From Altererythrobacter sp. (lineage in GTDB: Bacteria > Pseudomonadota > Alphaproteobacteria > Sphingomonadales > Sphingomonadaceae), in NCBI GenBank assembly GCA_031178065.1, contig JAPSJS010000016.1, forward strand, positions 1 to 57,204: 57,204 nt of DNA. The letters run 5' to 3'. Shown here in pieces: positions 53,618 to 57,204 of this stretch. Numbering within the stretch: position 1 is the stretch's first letter; each line of letters starts with the position of its first letter. The notes beneath the pieces are model-generated. The model was not told the origin of the DNA and searched no databases. It saw only the letters and a program-made list of their open reading frames with translations. The position numbers and the translations under genes are program-made.

Positions 53618-54931
53618 ATGCGACTGAAACTCGCCGCCGCTCTGCTCGCGACGACGTTCGTGACCGCTCCGGTCCTGGCGCAGAGCGAGGCCGACAAGGA
53701 CGCGCGCATAACGGAACTGGAAGCGCGCCTAGAGGCACAGGAGGTGCGCATCCGGCAGCTCGAGGAGCGGCTTCTGACGGCTGTCGAAGGAGGACGGCCG
53801 CTGGCCGAAGCCTCGACCATTCCCCGAACCCGCGCCTCAGCGGTGCCGGCCGCAAACGGGGCTTCCCAAGCCCCTCGCCTCGCCGCCGCCGCTCCGACAG
53901 CGCCCGCCGCTTCTTCGGCACTGAGCGTCTCGGGCGACTTGCGCCTGCGTTACGAACACAACGGAAGCGACAACGACGCGCCCGGCGATGGCCGGGGTGT
54001 CCTCCGCGCCCGCGTGCGCGCCGCGTATCAGGTCAACGACTGGCTCGAGCTCGGCGGTCAGCTGGTCACCGGCAGTCAGGACGACCCGAACACGACCGAC
54101 GTGACGCTGGGGAATTTCGACGACGATCTCGAAGTCAGCCTGGATCAGGCTTATGCGCATATCACCCGCGGCGGCTTGGACATCTGGGGCGGCAAGATTC
54201 CCCAGGTGTTTCGCCGGACCGACCTCGTCTGGGACGGCGATGTAAGCCCGCAGGGCATTGCCGCGCGGTACCGAGTTCCCCTTTCATCCGCCGTCTCGCT
54301 CGGCGCGACCGGTATCTACTTCCCCATCGACCGTTCGGTAACCGGCCCGGACAGCACGATGACGGGGGGCCAGATCGAACTCGCTGCCGGTGGCTCCATG
54401 TGGTCGGGAGCGCTCGCCGCCGCCTACTACGACTATCGGCTCGGGAGCGTTGCCACGGCCGATGCGGGCGACTTTCGGGGCAACTTGCTCGGCCCGGACG
54501 GCCGCTATCTGTCGGACTTCGATCTCATCGACGTGATCGCCGAAGTCAGCGTTCGGCCCTTGGGCGCACGCTGGCCGATCTCCGTCACCGCGGACTATGT
54601 GAAGAACCTCGGCGCCTCGACCGCCGCCGACAGCGGCTACAGCGTCGCGCTCGCGCTCGGCAGATCGAGCGAGGCCGGTGACTGGCGGTTCGGTTACGGC
54701 TACTCTCAGGCCGAAGCCGACGCGGTCTTTGCCGCATTCTCGCAGGACAATATCAATCTCGCGACGAACTACCGGCTGCACTCGCTCACCGCCGACTACG
54801 TCTATCGCAAGGACCTGATCCTCAACGCGACGCTCTATCTCTACCGTCCCGACGACCCGCTCTATGCCGGAACCGAAGATCCGGACGACTGGCTCTCACG
54901 GCTGCGGCTGAACGCTCTCTTCACGTTTTGA
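53618..54931 (+). CDS. coiled-coil porin, outer-membrane beta-barrel
   Basis: This 437-aa exported protein has a signal peptide to PVLAQS, then a short predicted coiled coil (about 26-55; DARITELEARLEAQEVRIRQLEERL read as heptads), an Ala/Pro-rich linker, and a beta-barrel (about 100-437). Barrel strands include LSVSGDLRLRYEHN, LRARVRAAYQVNDWLELGGQL, GGLDIWGGKIPQVF and the closing [13 protein letters not shown] with C-terminal phenylalanine. The layout is that of coiled-coil-stalk porins. AAAGGAAG precedes the ATG. Solute unknown; its position after gabD suggests the carbon source of this cluster. The 3' end overlaps the convergent CoA-transferase gene by 36 nt. Confidence 0.85.
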   Translation: MRLKLAAALLATTFVTAPVLAQSEADKDARITELEARLEAQEVRIRQLEERLLTAVEGGRPLAEASTIPRTRASAVPAANGASQAPRLAAAAPTAPAASSALSVSGDLRLRYEHNGSDNDAPGDGRGVLRARVRAAYQVNDWLELGGQLVTGSQDDPNTTDVTLGNFDDDLEVSLDQAYAHITRGGLDIWGGKIPQVFRRTDLVWDGDVSPQGIAARYRVPLSSAVSLGATGIYFPIDRSVTGPDSTMTGGQIELAAGGSMWSGALAAAYYDYRLGSVATADAGDFRGNLLGPDGRYLSDFDLIDVIAEVSVRPLGARWPISVTADYVKNLGASTAADSGYSVALALGRSSEAGDWRFGYGYSQAEADAVFAAFSQDNINLATNYRLHSLTADYVYRKDLILNATLYLYRPDDPLYAGTEDPDDWLSRLRLNALFTF

Positions 54932-56125
54932 CGCGGGCCGGCACGGCGCGGCCCAGCCGAGAGCGCGGATGGCCGTGCCGTGCTCATCCAGCACCGGCGG
55001 TCCGAGATCGCCTCGCGGCGGAGAAGCCGAGAGGCGCACCGGGCAGGCAACGCCGGGGACCAGGCCCAGAGCGGCGTGCGGCATATCCTTCCGAATTTCC
55101 CGAGCCTGCACATGCGGATCGGCGAAGACGTCGCCGATCGTATTGACAGGACCCGCCGGAATGCCCGCAGCGCGCAGTGCGTCGATCCATTCGTCGGCGG
55201 TGCGACGCCGGAATTCCGCCTCGAGCATGGGGATCAGCTTGTCGCGGCCGGCTACGCGCCCGGCATTGGTCGCATACGCAGGGTCACGGCCGAGGTCCTC
55301 ACGCCCGAGGAGTATACAAAGCTGCCCGAACTGCGCGTCGTTCCCCACCGCCAGCGCGATCGTCCGCGTCGAGGTTTCGAACGCCTGGTAAGGAACGATG
55401 CTGGGATGAGCGTTGCCGTGCCTCTGCGGGTCACAGCCCGCGGCAAGATAGCCCGCAGCTTGATTGGCGAGTGCGGCCACTTGAACGTCGAGGAGCGACG
55501 TCTCGACCCATTGGCCTCGCCCTGTGTTCGACCGCTGGTGGAGCGCCGCCAGAATGCCGTTACAGGCGTAGAGGCCCGTCAGAATGTCAGTCAGCGCCAC
55601 CCCTGCCTTCATCGGCGGCCCGCCCAGCTCGCCGGTAAGGCTCATGAGGCCGCCCATCGCCTGGATGATGAAGTCGTATCCGGGCAGGCTTGCATAGGGC
55701 CCGTCCTGTCCAAAACCCGAGATCGAGCAATAGACGAGGCGCGGATTGCGCGCCGACAGCACGGCGTAGTCCAGGCCATATCGGGCCAGCGCGCCCACTT
55801 TGAAGTTCTCGACCAGCACGTCGGCCTCGTCGGCCAGAGAGGCAACGAGCGCTGCGCCGTCCGCGTCGCTGATATCCACCGCGAGCGATCGTTTGCCGCG
55901 GTTGGCGCAGGTGAAGTAGGCCGCCTCGCGGCTGTCCTCCCCGTGCGTGAACCACGGCGGCCCCCATCCCCGAGTGTCATCCCCCGTGCCGGGTCGCTCA
56001 ATCTTGATCACGTCCGCGCCGAGATCTGCCAAAAGCTGCGTCGCCCAGGGGCCGGCAAGGACGCGGCTGAGATCGAGGACGCGAACGCCCTCGAGCGCCC
56101 GCGCGGGTGCAGTGTTCTCAGGCAA
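54896..56125 (-). CDS. CaiB/BaiF (class III) CoA-transferase, probably for glutarate
   Basis: This 409-aa enzyme belongs to the class III CoA-transferases. The N-terminal [39 protein letters not shown] (read in parts) is the family start. [23 protein letters not shown] and [18 protein letters not shown] follow, with the catalytic aspartate expected in [13 protein letters not shown]. Family members include succinyl-CoA:glutarate CoA-transferase (SUGCT). The start is a TTG at 56125 that overlaps the glutaryl-CoA dehydrogenase stop by 8 nt, so the two are coupled. The partner strongly suggests glutarate activation to glutaryl-CoA. Start context is weak and an internal start cannot be excluded. 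Confidence 0.88.
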   Translation of the reverse strand: MPENTAPARALEGVRVLDLSRVLAGPWATQLLADLGADVIKIERPGTGDDTRGWGPPWFTHGEDSREAAYFTCANRGKRSLAVDISDADGAALVASLADEADVLVENFKVGALARYGLDYAVLSARNPRLVYCSISGFGQDGPYASLPGYDFIIQAMGGLMSLTGELGGPPMKAGVALTDILTGLYACNGILAALHQRSNTGRGQWVETSLLDVQVAALANQAAGYLAAGCDPQRHGNAHPSIVPYQAFETSTRTIALAVGNDAQFGQLCILLGREDLGRDPAYATNAGRVAGRDKLIPMLEAEFRRRTADEWIDALRAAGIPAGPVNTIGDVFADPHVQAREIRKDMPHAALGLVPGVACPVRLSASPPRGDLGPPVLDEHGTAIRALGWAAPCRPASKREESVQPQP

Positions 56126-57204
56126 AGGCGGCGAGCCCCGTCTGCGCCCGACCGAGGATCAGCGCATGGATGTCGTGGGTCCCCTCGTAGGTATTGACCG
56201 CTTCCAGGTTGCAGGCGTGGCGCATCACGTGAAACTCGTCCGAAATCCCGTTCCCGCCGTGGATATCGCGCGCTTCCCGCGCAATGACCAGCGCCTTGCC
56301 GCAACTGTTGCGCTTGACGATGGAGATGTTCGCAACCGGACAGCGCCCTTCGTCCAGCAGCCGCCCCACGCGCAGGCAGGCCTGCAGGCCGAGCGTGATC
56401 TCCACCTGCATTTCGACGAGCTTGCGCTGGATGAGCTGGGCCGCCGCCAGCGGGCGGCCGAATTGAACGCGATCGAGGGCGTACTGGCGCGCGGCGTGCC
56501 AGCAGAACTCCGCTGCGCCCAGCGCCCCCCAGGAAATCCCGTAACGCGCCTTGTTGAGGCAGCCGAACGGCCCGCCCAGTCCTTGCGCATTCGGAAGAAG
56601 TGCGGTCTCGGGAACGAAGACGTCGTCGAGGACGATCTCTCCGGTCACGGAGGCCCGCAAGGCCAGCTTGCCCTCGATCTTCGGCGCGGAGTAACCGCTG
56701 GCTCCCGCTTCGACGATGAAGCCGCGGATCACTCCGTCCAGCTTCGCCCAGACGACCGCAAGGTCGGCGATGGGGCTGTTGGTGATCCACATCTTGCCGC
56801 CGTTGAGGCGATAGCCGCCGTCCACCCGGTCGGCGCGCGTGCGCATCCCGTCCGGATCGGAGCCGTGATCGGGTTCGGTCAGTCCGAAGCAACCGATCAG
56901 GCGCCCCGACGCGAGCTCGGGCAGGTACCTGGAGCGCTGAGCATCGTCTCCGTATGCGTAGATCGGGTGCATGACGAGCGACGACTGGACACTCATCGCA
57001 GAGCGATAGCCCGAGTCCACGCGCTCGACTTCGCGCGCGACGAGCCCATAGGCCACGTGCCCCGCCTCTGCGCCACCGTAAGCTTCGGGCAGAGTGGCAC
57101 CGAGGAGTCCGAGCGCGCCCATTTCGGTCATGATCTCCCGGTCGAAGCTCTCATGACGCGCGGCGAGCAGGACACGCGGCATCAATGATGATTGACAGTA
57201 ATCA
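56118..57204 (-). CDS. gcdH: glutaryl-CoA dehydrogenase (N-terminus outside window)
   Basis: The frame is open to the window edge with residues that fit the family ([17 protein letters not shown]), so about 30-40 N-terminal residues are missing; the internal TTG/ATG at 57185/57182 is not the true start. This FAD acyl-CoA dehydrogenase has [51 protein letters not shown] and the diagnostic C-terminal [17 protein letters not shown], whose glutamate is the catalytic base in glutaryl-CoA dehydrogenases. It oxidatively decarboxylates glutaryl-CoA to crotonyl-CoA. It is translationally coupled to the CoA-transferase, as expected for a glutarate operon. Confidence 0.93.
   Translation of the reverse strand, partial: DYCQSSLMPRVLLAARHESFDREIMTEMGALGLLGATLPEAYGGAEAGHVAYGLVAREVERVDSGYRSAMSVQSSLVMHPIYAYGDDAQRSRYLPELASGRLIGCFGLTEPDHGSDPDGMRTRADRVDGGYRLNGGKMWITNSPIADLAVVWAKLDGVIRGFIVEAGASGYSAPKIEGKLALRASVTGEIVLDDVFVPETALLPNAQGLGGPFGCLNKARYGISWGALGAAEFCWHAARQYALDRVQFGRPLAAAQLIQRKLVEMQVEITLGLQACLRVGRLLDEGRCPVANISIVKRNSCGKALVIAREARDIHGGNGISDEFHVMRHACNLEAVNTYEGTHDIHALILGRAQTGLAAFA

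Overview
The window is high-GC DNA from what looks like a Sphingomonadales alphaproteobacterium. The basis is the many large TonB-dependent receptors (TBDTs), the ECF-sigma/FecR module, the SGLT-type sugar symporter beside DgoK/DgoA, and the overall gene content; no rRNA or other strict marker is present, so the assignment is an inference. No tRNA, rRNA, CRISPR array, transposase or integrase was seen. Genes are densely packed and many are translationally coupled (ATGA, GTGA or TTGA overlaps).

Left part (1-19,761): a carbohydrate-utilisation locus. It has a tandem GH43-type protein (cut by the window start), an iduronate-2-sulfatase-like sulfatase, a formylglycine-generating enzyme with both active-site cysteines, a second GH43-like propeller, a GH43 lipoprotein, a clan GH-A hydrolase, a TBDT, aldose 1-epimerase and an SGLT-like symporter. 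It also encodes an apparently complete oxidative (De Ley-Doudoroff type) galactose route: Gfo/Idh/MocA sugar 1-dehydrogenase, SMP-30 lactonase, IlvD/Edd sugar-acid dehydratase, KDGal kinase (DgoK) and KDPGal aldolase (DgoA). A FadR-type GntR regulator lies inside the locus. A 14-bp AT-rich motif (ATTTATC-N-GATTAA-like) recurs in four of its promoter regions. The simplest reading is uptake and breakdown of a sulfated galactose-containing glycan.

Middle part: 19,799-22,115 holds cell-wall genes (RlpA, a small Pro-rich lipoprotein, an L,D-transpeptidase), followed by an MFS transporter. From 32,987 down to 23,797 all genes run on the minus strand: ECF sigma factor, FecR anti-sigma, STN-bearing TBDT, MBL-fold hydrolase, metallophosphoesterase and PhoD phosphatase. 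This looks like a cell-surface-signalling operon for an organophosphate nutrient. From 33,355 to 37,166 four exported proteins are encoded in series, ending in a NylC-like N-terminal-nucleophile amidase that keeps the whole catalytic set and carries an extra C-terminal domain. A GNAT acetyltransferase, a TBDT with two palindromes in its promoter region, a POT peptide transporter and a TolB-propeller/amidohydrolase follow.

Right part (45,121-57,204): a PepSY membrane protein, an OprB-like porin, a LysR regulator, a NylB/class C beta-lactamase-like hydrolase, a PaiB-like flavoprotein, a class III omega-transaminase, a succinate/glutarate-semialdehyde dehydrogenase, a coiled-coil porin, a class III CoA-transferase and glutaryl-CoA dehydrogenase (cut by the window end). 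Together these could convert an omega-amino acid or diamine such as 5-aminovalerate or cadaverine to glutarate, glutaryl-CoA and crotonyl-CoA. The two nylonase-like hydrolases suggest that amide-linked oligomers may feed the route; that link is inference.
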